The notes under the pieces: model-generated
Database searches by the model: none
What the model saw: the letters and a program-made list of their open reading frames with translations, nothing else
What the model was told of the DNA's origin: nothing
In this document: one piece after another, positions 26,897 to 35,348 of the stretch
Layout of the letters: each line of letters starts with the position of its first letter
Numbering within the stretch: the stretch's first letter is position 1
Made by a program: the position numbers and the translations under genes
NCBI GenBank assembly: GCA_030692355.1
Contig: JAUYCF010000112.1
Location: 1-58,184 of the forward strand
From: Thiobacillus sp.
GTDB lineage: Bacteria; Pseudomonadota; Gammaproteobacteria; Burkholderiales; Thiobacillaceae
Length of the DNA stretch: 58,184 nucleotides
Reading direction: 5' to 3'

Positions 26897-29854
26897 TCAA
26901 ACCAGGCTGGCTGCCAGGTGTTCGCGCAAAAAGATTTCAAGCTTTGCCGGCGCCAGCGGCCGGCTGTAGAGGAAACCCTGCACTTCCGGACATCCCTCGT
27001 CACGCAGAAACGCCAGCTGTTCCTGCGTTTCCACCCCTTCGGCGATGATGCCCAGACGCAGGCTGCGTGCCAGCTGGATCACCGCACGGACAATGGCGGC
27101 ATCATCCGGGTCGAGGTTGACGTCGCGCACGAAAGCGCGGTCGATCTTCAGGCGGTCGACGGCGAAGCGCTTGAGATAGCTGAGCGACGAATAGCCGGTG
27201 CCGAAATCGTCGATCGACAGCCGCACGCCAAGCGCCTTCAGCCTCCGCACCGATTCGAGGTTGTTTTCCACATCCTGCAGCAGGATCGACTCGGTCAGTT
27301 CCAGTTCCAGCAAATGGGGCGGCAGGCCGCTGCGGTCGAGCGCGGCCGCCACGGTTTCGATCAGGCCGGCACGCCGGAACTGCAGGGCGGACAGGTTGAC
27401 CGACATGGACAGTTCGGGCCATCCGGCCAGCCGCCAGACCTGCGCCTGACGGCAGGCTTCCTCCAGCACCCAGGCGCCGATCGGAACGATCAGGCCGCTG
27501 TCTTCCGCCACCGGAATGAAGCGGGCCGGCACCACCTCGCCCAGCTCCGGGCTTTGCCAGCGCAGCAACGCCTCGACGCCAACCACCCTGCCGCTGTCGA
27601 TCTCCAGTTGCGGCTGATAGTGCAGGGAAAACTCGCCCCGGAAAAGCGCCTGGTGCAACCGGTTCTGCAGCAACAGGTGCTCGTGCGCCTGCCGGTTCAT
27701 CTGCGCGTCGAAAAAACGGTACGCGTTGCGGCCGCTGTCCTTGGCGCTGTACATCGCCGTGTCGGCCTTTTGCAGCAGGCTGTCGAAGTCGCTGCCGTCC
27801 TCGGGATAAATGGCCACGCCGACGCTGCAGGAGGTATTCAGCATGTGACCGCAGATCTCGACCGGCTCGGCCAGATGGCTGAGGATGTCGCCGGCGATCC
27901 GTTCCACCGTTTCCAGGCAAGGGATGTCATTCAGCAGCAGGATGAATTCGTCGCCGCCCTGGCGGCAGATGGTGTCGCTCTCACGCATACAGCGGGACAG
28001 GCGCGTAACCGCCTCCAGCAGCAACTGGTCGCCGGCCGCGTGCCCCAGCGTGTCGTTCACCCGCTTGAAGTTGTCCAGGTCGAGGAACAGCAGCGCCACC
28101 CGTGACCGGGAGCGTGCCGCCATGGCCAGCGCATGCGCGAAGCGGTCGCGCAGCAGGACGCGGTTGGGCAGGCCGGTCAAGGCATCGTGGTGGGCCAGGA
28201 ACTCGATGCGTTCCTCCGCCTGCTTGCGTTCGGTAATGTCCTGGCAGGCGCCATACAGCCGGTGCGGCTGTTGCGCATCCTCCGATACCACCGCCATGGA
28301 ATAGGCCCGGATATGCCGTATGGCGCCATCCTTGGCGAGGATGCGCAGCTCGCATTCGCTGCGCTGCCCCGGTACAAGATGAGCGATATTGCGATCGAAT
28401 TCAGGCAGGTCGTCCGGGTGCACATGGCCGCGCCAGCAACCCTGATCCAGGATCTCGTCCACCGAATAACCAAAGATCCGGTCCGATGAAGCGGTCGCCC
28501 ATTCGATGGCAAAATGACCATCCTCCGTCCGCACGCACGAATACAGCAGATCCGTGGCCATGCTGCAAATCAGCCGGTAACGCGCCTCGCTGTCCCGCAA
28601 CGCCCGTTCCATGCGCTTGCGTTCGCTGATATCCAGGAAATTGACCACCGTTCCCACCAGTTCGCCGTTGCGGTAAATGGGGTGCGACCAGTACTCCACC
28701 GGGAAGCTGCTGCCGTCCTTGCGCCAGTGCACCTCGCTATCCACGTGCGTGGGTTTACCCTGCAGGGTGGCGCAGCGAACGTGGCAGTCTTCCCTGGGAT
28801 ACGGCCGGCCGTCCGGATAGGTGTGATGGATGAGGCGATGCACGTTGTTGCCGAGCATTTCCTCCTGCGTGTAGCCCAGCATGTTGAGGCAGGCCGGGTT
28901 GACGAAGGTGCAGAGGCCCTGGGTGTCGACCCCGAAGATCGCCTCGGACGATGAATCCAGCAGCAGGCGGAAGCGCTCCTCGCTTTCGCGCAGGGCTGTC
29001 AGCGACGCGCGATGGTCGATGGCAAGGCCGAGATCGATGGCCAGCTTTTCCAGCAGCATCACTTTCTCAAGCCCGAATACGTGCGGTTCGTGGCTATAGA
29101 CATTGAGTGCGCCCACCACCTTCCCGCCGACCCGCAACGGCGTGGCGGCCGACGAACGGTACCCCTGGGCGCGCGCATGCTCCCGCCACAACGCGAATCG
29201 CTGGTTGATTTCGGTATCGTTGTTGACCACCGTGGCGCCCATGCGGATTGCGGTGCCGGTCGGGCCCCGCCCCTGTGGCGAGTCGTCGCAGCGAACCTCC
29301 GCCTGGGCGGGATCGTCCCGGGCAAAGCCGGCCTCGGCCACCGGACGCACCGTCACACCGTCCTCATCCACCAGACCGACCCAGACCATGCGGAACAGGT
29401 CGCCCCGGATCAATTCCTGGCAGACGCGCAACATCAGTGCCTGATCGGGCAATCCCGCCATGAGCATTTCGTTGATCGCCGCAATCGTCTGCAGAAACAG
29501 ATTGCGCCGCTGCATGACCCGTGCCGGCGCGTGGGCCTGCCCCCCCCCTCCGGCGTGCGGCGTGCGGCCAGCCTTCTCCGCTTTCTTCAGCGCGCCGGGG
29601 TCACGCCCCTCCGCCAGCAGGGCCTTGGCGGCGCTGCGCCGCTTTCTCGCCTCGTCGAGCGAAACCTCCGGATACACCCCCAGCGCCAGGGTCTTGCGCT
29701 TGCCGTCGAAGCGGTAATCCAGCCGCCAGTAGCACGAACCGTCCTGCCGCAGCAGCAAATACATGCCGCCGCCGTCCGCCAGCTTGACCGGCTTGTCGAC
29801 GGGCCTTGCCTGGCGGATACGGCTATCGGTGAGCGGGGCGGTAACACGGGCCAT
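26897..29854 (-). CDS. Integrase-type arm DNA-binding domain fused to GAF–PAS–PAS–GGDEF–EAL
   Basis: About 985 aa. Residues 1-95 are a P4/CP4-type integrase arm-binding domain (DUF4102-like): LTDSRIRQARPVDKPVKLAD, GGGMYLLLRQDGSCYWRLDY and KTLALGVYPEVSLDEARKRR. A Gly-rich linker (about 95-112, encoded across a G9 tract) leads to GAF (about 118-285), PAS (about 295-415), PAS (about 420-545), GGDEF (intact, CRQGGDEFILLL, RESD site) and EAL (intact: [50 protein letters not shown]). No catalytic integrase domain is present. It has no membrane segment. The start at 29854 matches normal integrase N-termini; in-frame ATG 29887 is an alternative. DNA binding is inferred from the domain only. Confidence 0.85.
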   Translation of the reverse strand: MARVTAPLTDSRIRQARPVDKPVKLADGGGMYLLLRQDGSCYWRLDYRFDGKRKTLALGVYPEVSLDEARKRRSAAKALLAEGRDPGALKKAEKAGRTPHAGGGGQAHAPARVMQRRNLFLQTIAAINEMLMAGLPDQALMLRVCQELIRGDLFRMVWVGLVDEDGVTVRPVAEAGFARDDPAQAEVRCDDSPQGRGPTGTAIRMGATVVNNDTEINQRFALWREHARAQGYRSSAATPLRVGGKVVGALNVYSHEPHVFGLEKVMLLEKLAIDLGLAIDHRASLTALRESEERFRLLLDSSSEAIFGVDTQGLCTFVNPACLNMLGYTQEEMLGNNVHRLIHHTYPDGRPYPREDCHVRCATLQGKPTHVDSEVHWRKDGSSFPVEYWSHPIYRNGELVGTVVNFLDISERKRMERALRDSEARYRLICSMATDLLYSCVRTEDGHFAIEWATASSDRIFGYSVDEILDQGCWRGHVHPDDLPEFDRNIAHLVPGQRSECELRILAKDGAIRHIRAYSMAVVSEDAQQPHRLYGACQDITERKQAEERIEFLAHHDALTGLPNRVLLRDRFAHALAMAARSRSRVALLFLDLDNFKRVNDTLGHAAGDQLLLEAVTRLSRCMRESDTICRQGGDEFILLLNDIPCLETVERIAGDILSHLAEPVEICGHMLNTSCSVGVAIYPEDGSDFDSLLQKADTAMYSAKDSGRNAYRFFDAQMNRQAHEHLLLQNRLHQALFRGEFSLHYQPQLEIDSGRVVGVEALLRWQSPELGEVVPARFIPVAEDSGLIVPIGAWVLEEACRQAQVWRLAGWPELSMSVNLSALQFRRAGLIETVAAALDRSGLPPHLLELELTESILLQDVENNLESVRRLKALGVRLSIDDFGTGYSSLSYLKRFAVDRLKIDRAFVRDVNLDPDDAAIVRAVIQLARSLRLGIIAEGVETQEQLAFLRDEGCPEVQGFLYSRPLAPAKLEIFLREHLAASLV

Positions 29855-29987
29855 GACGGCGGAGTATGGGTATCGGGGTGACGGCATCCTACCCGGCAAG
29901 TGCCGTCAAGCGCACCGTCAATAATGTCCGGTACGGCTGGTACGAATGGCTGGGGAAGCCCCCATGATGGGCAATGTTTTTATCTTT

Positions 29988-30310
29988 GGGAACGCTGATT
30001 AATCCCGGATTGACCATTAGCCGATTTAAGCTCGTAGGGTACGCCGTGCGCACCATGGAGCGTGGATCGGTGCGCATGGCGCACCCTGCTGAACAGCTCG
30101 CGTGCCCAATGGATAATCCGGGTTAATTCATCATTATGGCCGCCATTGCGGGCACCCAGAGGGCAAAAACTCGCACGGCAATCCAGCATATTGCTCAAGC
30201 GGGCATTTCTGGATAGCCCTGAAGGACTTCGATCCACTATGGGCTGAAGCCCATATGGAATCGCATGCCGCGCCGCTGCGCTCCTCGCAGCGTCCGCCCG
30301 GTGGGACAGG
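29988..30310. repeat. Degenerate family A and B repeat mosaic
   Basis: TTGGGAACGCTGATTAAT, a family B left terminus, runs straight into a diverged family A element (ATCCCGGATTGACCATT … AATGGATAATCCGGGTT, to about 30125). Fragments of the family B interior (GGCAATCCAG…, CGCTGCGCTCCTCGCA) follow. No coding frame is supported in the 560 bp between the fusion gene and the lipoprotein gene. Confidence 0.55.
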
Positions 30311-30415
30311 CGATAGCCGCACCAGGCAGGCGGCTGCGGCAACTCGCCATGACCGTTGGCAGAAGCGGACGGCGCGACTGGCGCAAGCCGGCCCTCCACT
30401 GCCACGCCACACTAT

Positions 30416-30874
30416 TTATCGCGGTACTACGCGGGCGTTCTCGCCGCTGCCTTCGACACGCACGCGCATGCCTTCCCGCAGGCGGGCATCCATCGGCTGC
30501 GTGATCGTGACGCGCCCACCGGTCACCATGTTGACGGTGATCCGCTGCGCATCCCTTTTATCGATTTTGCTCTCGGCATAGGTGCCTGCCACACCGCCCA
30601 ATACCGCACCCGCCACCGTGGCGGTGGTGCTGTCGCCCACCCCCGCGCCAAGCAGGCCGCCCGCAACCGCACCCACGGCCGTTCCCACCCCGAGCTTGTA
30701 CTTGTCATCCACCTCGATGTTTTGAAGCTGGGCAATGGTGCCGTCGCGCTCCGACTGGCTCGTCACCACGCTACCCGTCTCGCCATATTTCGTCCCGCCC
30801 AGGCTGCCCATCTCGGCACAACCTCCCGCCAAGGCCACACACAACAGCAATGGCACTGCAATTCGCTGATTCAT
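30416..30874 (-). CDS. Glycine-zipper (SlyB/Pcp-like) outer-membrane lipoprotein
   Basis: 152 aa, starting MNQRIAVPLLLCVALAGGCA, a lipoprotein signal with Cys about 19. A glycine-zipper 2TM segment (VGTAVGAVAGGLLGAGVGDS and TVAGAVLGGVAG) follows, then a C-terminal β-rich tail (RITVNMVTGGRVTITQPMD). Family members sit in the outer membrane and are linked to envelope integrity and stress. AAGGAG 7 nt upstream of the ATG fixes the start. It is divergent from the MscS-like gene, with about 180 bp between that should hold both promoters. Confidence 0.85.
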   Translation of the reverse strand: MNQRIAVPLLLCVALAGGCAEMGSLGGTKYGETGSVVTSQSERDGTIAQLQNIEVDDKYKLGVGTAVGAVAGGLLGAGVGDSTTATVAGAVLGGVAGTYAESKIDKRDAQRITVNMVTGGRVTITQPMDARLREGMRVRVEGSGENARVVPR

Positions 30875-31054
30875 GGTCAAACTCCTTCTTGATGTTGGAG
30901 CATTTAATATAGGAAACAATTGAACGACAGAACGCACCCACGCCCGGAGGCTTTCCGCCGGCCGGGTGCGAGGCCCGGTATGCTTCATGGCTTTCAACCT
31001 GAATCCCCCGGACGCCCTGCCCCCTCAAACCCACGCGTACAGAAAACCCCGCTC

Positions 31055-32152
31055 ATGAACGATCTGGCACAACAACTCGGTGAATCCTTCCTGGCCGCAT
31101 CCTGGCTTCCCCAGGTGCTGACGGTGATTGTCGCGGTCATCGCCATCAATATCGGCGCTTACTACCTGCTGCGCCATATCGAGAAGATCGCCGCGCGCAC
31201 GCCGGCCAGCTGGGACGACGCCCTGATCAAGTCCGCCCGTAAACCCCTGACGCTCATCGTCTGGGTCACGGGAGTGGCCTTCGCCCTTCAGATCGTGCAC
31301 GAGCACAGCGGCGCACCGGTTTTCACATTTGCCGTTCCCACCCGCAACACGGTCATCGTCGCCGCGCTGGCCTGGTTCCTGTTGAAGCTGATCCGCCACG
31401 CCACCCACACCATCATGAGCCGCAGCGCGGCGATGGGGGATGCGCTGGACTACACCACGCTCGATGCCCTCTCCAAGCTGGGTCGCTTCTCGGTCGTCAT
31501 TATTGCCGCCCTGATCATCCTGCAAACCCTGGGATTCAGTATTTCCGGCGTGCTGGCCTTCGGCGGCATCGGCGGCATTGCCGTGGGATTCGCCGCCAAG
31601 GACATGCTGGCCAACTTCTTCGGCGGCCTGACCATCTACCTGGACCGCCCGTTTGCGGTGGGCGAATGGATCCGCTCCCCGGAAAAACAGATCGAAGGCA
31701 CGGTGGAATACATCGGCTGGCGCCACACCCGCGTGCGCGCCTTCAACAAGAACCCGATCTACGTGCCGAACGCCCTCTTCACCACCATCGTGGTGGAAAA
31801 CCCAACCCGCATGACCAACCGGCGCATCAAGGAAACCATCGGCATCCGCTATGCCGACCTCGACAAGATGGCCCCCATCGTGGCCGAGGTGAAAGCCATG
31901 CTGCAGGCCCACCCCGAAATCGACCCCAACGCCACCCTGATCGTCAATTTCAACGAATTTGCTGCGTCGTCACTGAATTTCTTTATCTACACCTTCACCA
32001 AAACCGTCGAGTGGGTGCACTTCCACGAGGTCAAGCAGGATGTGCTGCTGAAAGTCGCGGCCATCATCCAGTCCCACGGCGCGGAAATCGCCTTCCCCAC
32101 CCGCACCCTGCATATCGAATCCAGCCTGGGTGAAGCGCAAATGACCGATTAG
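31055..32152 (+). CDS. MscS-family mechanosensitive ion channel
   Basis: About 365 aa. Four or so hydrophobic helices precede the pore-lining TM3 (FGGIGGIAVGFAAKDMLANFFGG) and the β-domain (PFAVGEWIRSP, GTVEYIGWRHTRVRAFN, YVPNALFTTIVVENPTR). It gates under membrane tension to release solutes in hypo-osmotic shock. The frame is open from 30920, but MNDLAQQLGE at 31055 is the natural start for the family. The TAG stop coincides with a TAGGAAAACGCTGG sequence resembling a family B repeat end. Confidence 0.9.
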   Translation: MNDLAQQLGESFLAASWLPQVLTVIVAVIAINIGAYYLLRHIEKIAARTPASWDDALIKSARKPLTLIVWVTGVAFALQIVHEHSGAPVFTFAVPTRNTVIVAALAWFLLKLIRHATHTIMSRSAAMGDALDYTTLDALSKLGRFSVVIIAALIILQTLGFSISGVLAFGGIGGIAVGFAAKDMLANFFGGLTIYLDRPFAVGEWIRSPEKQIEGTVEYIGWRHTRVRAFNKNPIYVPNALFTTIVVENPTRMTNRRIKETIGIRYADLDKMAPIVAEVKAMLQAHPEIDPNATLIVNFNEFAASSLNFFIYTFTKTVEWVHFHEVKQDVLLKVAAIIQSHGAEIAFPTRTLHIESSLGEAQMTD

Positions 32153-32285
32153 GAAAACGCTGGCTTATTTTGTCGCCGCAAGGTTCGCACAGCCGTGGCG
32201 ACCCACGGTGCGCAGGGCGCACTCCGTGCACCGATTGGTGCCTGAAGGGGTACGGAGCGCATCCCTATCTCCAAGCATCTCGCGC
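32150..32285. repeat. Degenerate family B terminus and family A copy A5
   Basis: TAGGAAAACGCTGGCTTATT resembles the family B left end. At 32205-32283 a worn family A core follows (GCGCAGGGCGCACTCCGTGC … CCAAGCATCTCGCG). The region carries no supported gene. Confidence 0.45.
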
Positions 32286-32286
32286 G

Positions 32287-32373
32287 CAGCAGAAGCCGTG
32301 GCAGGACGCCGAGGCCATTGTGGCCGGCCATGCGCCGGGCAAGGGAAAATACCAGGGCATGACCGGCGCGCCG
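32287..32373 (+). pseudogene. ATP-dependent DNA ligase fragment (C-terminal OB-fold piece)
   Basis: One frame reads QKPWQDAEAIVAGHAPGKGK, then YQGMTGA. This matches the conserved OB-fold stretch of short bacterial ATP-dependent DNA ligases (the PYxDAEAxVxGxxPGKGKxxGxxGAL type). Only about 27 residues remain, with no flanking ligase sequence. It follows a degenerate repeat and precedes the hemerythrin gene. Confidence 0.5.
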
Positions 32374-32512
32374 CACAGCAGGCGCAAGCAGCCTTCCTTG
32401 CCAGGACGGGTTCTCCCCGCTACTGCGCCCTTGCGTCATGACGCAAACGCTGGACGCGGATATCATAAAGTTGTAGCCTCATTAACTCCATTTATGAAAA
32501 AGGATCTCTCTC

Positions 32513-32944
32513 ATGGCACGCACTGACCGGTTTAGACAACAACACAACGAATTGTTGGCCTTGGCAACCGACCTTCAGGCGCAACTGAGCGAAGACGCCC
32601 TGTCGAAGGACGCCTCCGCGGCACGTACTTGTTTAAGCAAGCTGATGGGGAAACTCACGATGCACCTGACCACCGAAGACAAGGTGTTGTACCCCGACCT
32701 TGTAGCCCACAAGGATCCTGCCGTGGCTACGCTGGCGCGTCGTTTTGCGGTTGAAATGAAGTCCACCACGGCTGCCGTGGTTGCCTACAACAACCGATGG
32801 GCAACACCCAGTTCGATCAAGGCAAACGCGCGGGCTTTCATCAAAGAAACCAAAGACGTCATCGGCATCCTTGCGGATCGCATCAAACGGGAGAATCAGG
32901 AGTTGTATGCTGCGGCGGATCGCTGTGAAGGCAGCGCATTCTGA
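32513..32944 (+). CDS. Hemerythrin-like (HHE) domain protein
   Basis: 143 aa. The helical bundle has RQQHNELLALATDL (first iron-ligand His region), MHLTTEDKVLYPDL (HxxxE/D-type ligands) and a late helix with IKRENQELYAAA. Such proteins bind a di-iron centre and take part in oxygen or NO sensing, or in iron-sulfur repair. One canonical third-helix His is not obvious, so iron binding needs checking. AAAGGAT precedes the ATG. It is a single gene. Confidence 0.75.
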   Translation: MARTDRFRQQHNELLALATDLQAQLSEDALSKDASAARTCLSKLMGKLTMHLTTEDKVLYPDLVAHKDPAVATLARRFAVEMKSTTAAVVAYNNRWATPSSIKANARAFIKETKDVIGILADRIKRENQELYAAADRCEGSAF

Positions 32945-32998
32945 ATTGACGAAATGGGCAAAGCCGCTTGGCTACACCCATCCCTACCGTTCTATGGA

Positions 32999-33176
32999 CC
33001 GTGCTTATCCGGTTGTCACACACAGCCCACGAATAAGCTGTCGTTGCGAGGAGCGTAGCGACGCAGCAACCCAGAAAGGCTCGCTGAATCAAAGCGCTGG
33101 ATTGCTTCCCGCCGCGCTACGCTCGCGGTCGCAACGACAGGCTGCCATGGCTGTCTGTGACAACCGGATAAGCACG
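32999..33176. mobile_element. Family B MITE, long form, second copy
   Basis: Termini CCGTGCTTATCCGGTTGTCA and TGACAACCGGATAAGCAC match the element at 5351-5516, and the interior is the GTTGCGAGGAGCGTAGCGAC palindrome. It carries an extra CGCCGCGCTACGCTCGCGGT segment. No clear target duplication is visible. Confidence 0.7.
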
Positions 33177-33245
33177 AAAGCATCAATAGCTGAACGTAAC
33201 GGCTAGTACCAATTGCAGGCCTTGTTGCATTCCGGCAGCCCGAAA

Positions 33246-33926
33246 TCAGTAACGCTGCGTCAGCGTCATCGTCTGGCCGTCGCGCTTCATTTCCATCCGG
33301 TTCAGAAAACTCATTCCCAGCAACGGCACATCGAGGCCGCTCTCCACCACCATGCCGTCCACCTGGTTAAGCGTAATGCTGCCAACCTTGACGGTGTTGA
33401 ACTTGACCCGCCAGGCACGCACCATGCCTGCGGCGGTGCCAACACCGACGGCCTGCCCGGCCTTGTAGTCGAGTCCGATGCGTTTGGCCTCGGCGGCATT
33501 GATGGCGATGGTGGTGGCGCCGGTATCGACCAGGAAACTCATCGGGTAGCCATTCAGCGACCCGGCGGCCGCGAAATGGCCGCGCGCGTCGGCGGTAAGC
33601 GACACGCTCTGGCGTTCGGCCGTCGCTGTACCGCCGGCAAACGATTGCCCCATGCCGAGGGTGCGGCGCTTGCCGTCGACATCGAAACTGGCGCCATCCG
33701 AATCCGCGGCGAGCAGCTTCACGCCCTGAACCGTCTGCCCCACACTCAGGATGCGCGACGTGCCGCCGTCGATGCTGACGATGGCCTTGTCCTTGAACAA
33801 GCCCATCACCGACACGCTGGTCGCCCAGGCCGCCGTGCACGCAAGCCAGCCTGCCGCTATGATGAGCGTGGTTGTTGCCGCTTTAGCGGCTTTACAAACA
33901 CGGCCTGCCCCTCGCGGGTAGGGCAT
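33246..33926 (-). CDS. Periplasmic retropepsin-like aspartic protease
   Basis: About 226 aa with one hydrophobic signal-like helix (TTLIIAAGWLACTAAWA). The pepsin-like half-domain has the catalytic Asp in FLVDTGATTIAINAAEAKRI and a C-terminal LDVPLLGMSFLNRME. It fits the clan AA TIGR02281-type family, which probably acts as a dimer in the envelope. The N-terminal MPYPRGAGRVCKAAKAA lies inside a family E repeat. That repeat therefore seems to supply the start codon and first residues. An ATG at 33953 is in frame but overlaps the divergent neighbour's start. Confidence 0.78.
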   Translation of the reverse strand: MPYPRGAGRVCKAAKAATTTLIIAAGWLACTAAWATSVSVMGLFKDKAIVSIDGGTSRILSVGQTVQGVKLLAADSDGASFDVDGKRRTLGMGQSFAGGTATAERQSVSLTADARGHFAAAGSLNGYPMSFLVDTGATTIAINAAEAKRIGLDYKAGQAVGVGTAAGMVRAWRVKFNTVKVGSITLNQVDGMVVESGLDVPLLGMSFLNRMEMKRDGQTMTLTQRY

Positions 33927-33930
33927 GGTT
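33868..33930. repeat. Family E repeat core, overlapping a coding start
   Basis: GGTTGTTGCCGCTTTAGCGG and the following 40 bp match the core of the element at 8120-8290 with few changes. It encodes the first residues of the aspartic protease on the minus strand. Confidence 0.65.
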
Positions 33931-33951
33931 GATTTATATTTATGAGCCATC

Positions 33952-34662
33952 ATGGATCCTGTTCTGATTTTTCGTCATTTCCCGATCGAAGGGCCGGGAT
34001 ACTTCACCACGTTCCTGGATCGCCACGGCATCCCCTGGCAGCTGGTGCGCATCGACGCCGGCGACGCCGTGCCCGACAAGCTTAACGGCATTTCCGGCAT
34101 CTGCTTGATGGGCGGGCCGATGAGCGTTAATGACGATCTGCCATCGATCCCGCCTGAACTGGCCCTGATCCGCCAGGCGGTCGCGGCGGCCATCCCGGTA
34201 ATCGGCCACTGTCTTGGCGGACAGATGATGGCCCGCGCGCTGGGCGGAACGGTCGGCGCCAATCCAGTCAAGGAAATCGGCTGGGGCGACGTCCGCATCA
34301 CCGACGCCGACGCTGCGCGCCCCTGGCTGGGCGATGCCGCAACCCCCATGCCGGCCTTCCACTGGCATGGCGAAACCTTCACGCTGCCGCCGGGCGCCAC
34401 CCGCATCCTCGAAAGCGCCTGGTGCGCCAACCAGGCCTTTGTGCTGGACGATCGCCATATCGGCATGCAATGCCACGTCGAAATGACGCCCGAACTCATC
34501 GCCAGCTGGTGCGAGCACGGCGCCGACGAAATCGCCGCCAGCGACAGTCCCGGCGTGCAGTCGCCCGCAGACATCCAGGCGGACTTGCCCGCCCGTATCG
34601 CCCAGCTTCACCAACTGGCCGACAAAGTTTATTCCCGCTGGATTCAAGGGCTTAGGAAATAA
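33952..34662 (+). CDS. Class I glutamine amidotransferase-like protein
   Basis: 236 aa. Triad: nucleophile Cys in VIGHCLGGQMMARALGG, and His and Glu in GMQCHVEMTPEL. Upstream it has GICLMGGPMSVNDD. It resembles GMP-synthase-like GATases of unknown acceptor, such as gamma-Glu peptide hydrolases. There is no synthetase domain. It starts ATGGATCC at 33952, head-to-head with the aspartic protease, about 25 bp apart if the protease starts at 33926. It is followed by a GCGCC…GGCGC hairpin. Confidence 0.85.
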   Translation: MDPVLIFRHFPIEGPGYFTTFLDRHGIPWQLVRIDAGDAVPDKLNGISGICLMGGPMSVNDDLPSIPPELALIRQAVAAAIPVIGHCLGGQMMARALGGTVGANPVKEIGWGDVRITDADAARPWLGDAATPMPAFHWHGETFTLPPGATRILESAWCANQAFVLDDRHIGMQCHVEMTPELIASWCEHGADEIAASDSPGVQSPADIQADLPARIAQLHQLADKVYSRWIQGLRK

Positions 34663-34768
34663 TCGCGCCACCTTCCCGGAAAGGCGCTAACGGCCGCATC
34701 GCGCGGCGTAGGATAATGACCGGCGTTGCATCCAGCCTGCAAAGCCTCACCTGATTAACGGAGCCCCC

Positions 34769-35182
34769 ATGTCAAACGTCGATTACGCCAACTTCGATTT
34801 CGGAGAACGCCTGAACGGCTTCATCCAGGAAGTGATGAATTACGGCGGCGTGCCCCGCACCGAAGCCGATCTCACCGAAGGCCAGAAAGTCTTCGTGCGC
34901 GCGGTCAAGCGCGAGAAGGTCAAATACGCCGACCCCAACCGCCGGGGCTATCCGCACAACCTGCTGGAACAGATGGAGTCTTTCACCCGCACCATCGGCG
35001 ACCTGCACAACTCCTATTTCGATGCAGGCATGCGCAGGGTCAGCGACTGCCTGTACAACCGCTGGAAAATGCTCTACGAAGAAACCAAAAAGCTGGCCGC
35101 AGCCGGGGGCGACACCCAACCCGCCTGGGTGGACGTCATCAGGACGGAACAGACCGATATGCCCGCTTTTTTCGACGCATAA
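34769..35182 (+). CDS. Conserved hypothetical protein next to the sulfur-oxidation cluster (137 aa)
   Basis: It starts MSNVDYANFDFGERLNGFIQ. A soluble, charged protein rich in aromatic residues, with LLEQMESFTRTIGDLHNSYF and DCLYNRWKMLYEETKKLAA suggesting paired helices. It has no signal, membrane segment or metal motif. It ends with a strong intrinsic terminator and lies 166 bp before sat on the same strand. A link with sulfur oxidation is suggested only by position. I do not recognise the family. Confidence 0.75.
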   Translation: MSNVDYANFDFGERLNGFIQEVMNYGGVPRTEADLTEGQKVFVRAVKREKVKYADPNRRGYPHNLLEQMESFTRTIGDLHNSYFDAGMRRVSDCLYNRWKMLYEETKKLAAAGGDTQPAWVDVIRTEQTDMPAFFDA

Positions 35183-35198
35183 ACCCTTGTTTCACTTG

Positions 35199-35226
35199 AA
35201 AAAAGCCCGGTTTGCCCGGGCTTTTT
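35199..35226 (+). terminator. Intrinsic terminator after the 137-aa gene
   Basis: The stem AAAAGCCCGG / CCGGGCTTTT with a short TTTGC-type loop runs into a T tract. It insulates sat from the gene upstream. Confidence 0.85.
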
Positions 35227-35348
35227 CGTCATCGCCGCCCCATATCAAACCCGCTTATCCTCAAATAAAAATAAAGGATTATTCAGGTGCCAACCCCGGT
35301 GCTATGCTGCCCGGACTCTAATACCCCCACACAGTCCAAGGAGACAGC

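Noticed and set aside
29854..29899. TTG at 29899 or ATG at 29887 as the start of the arm–GGDEF–EAL fusion
   Set aside because: The MARVTAPLTD start at 29854 lines up with normal integrase N-termini, and the upstream codons add only an unrelated peptide.
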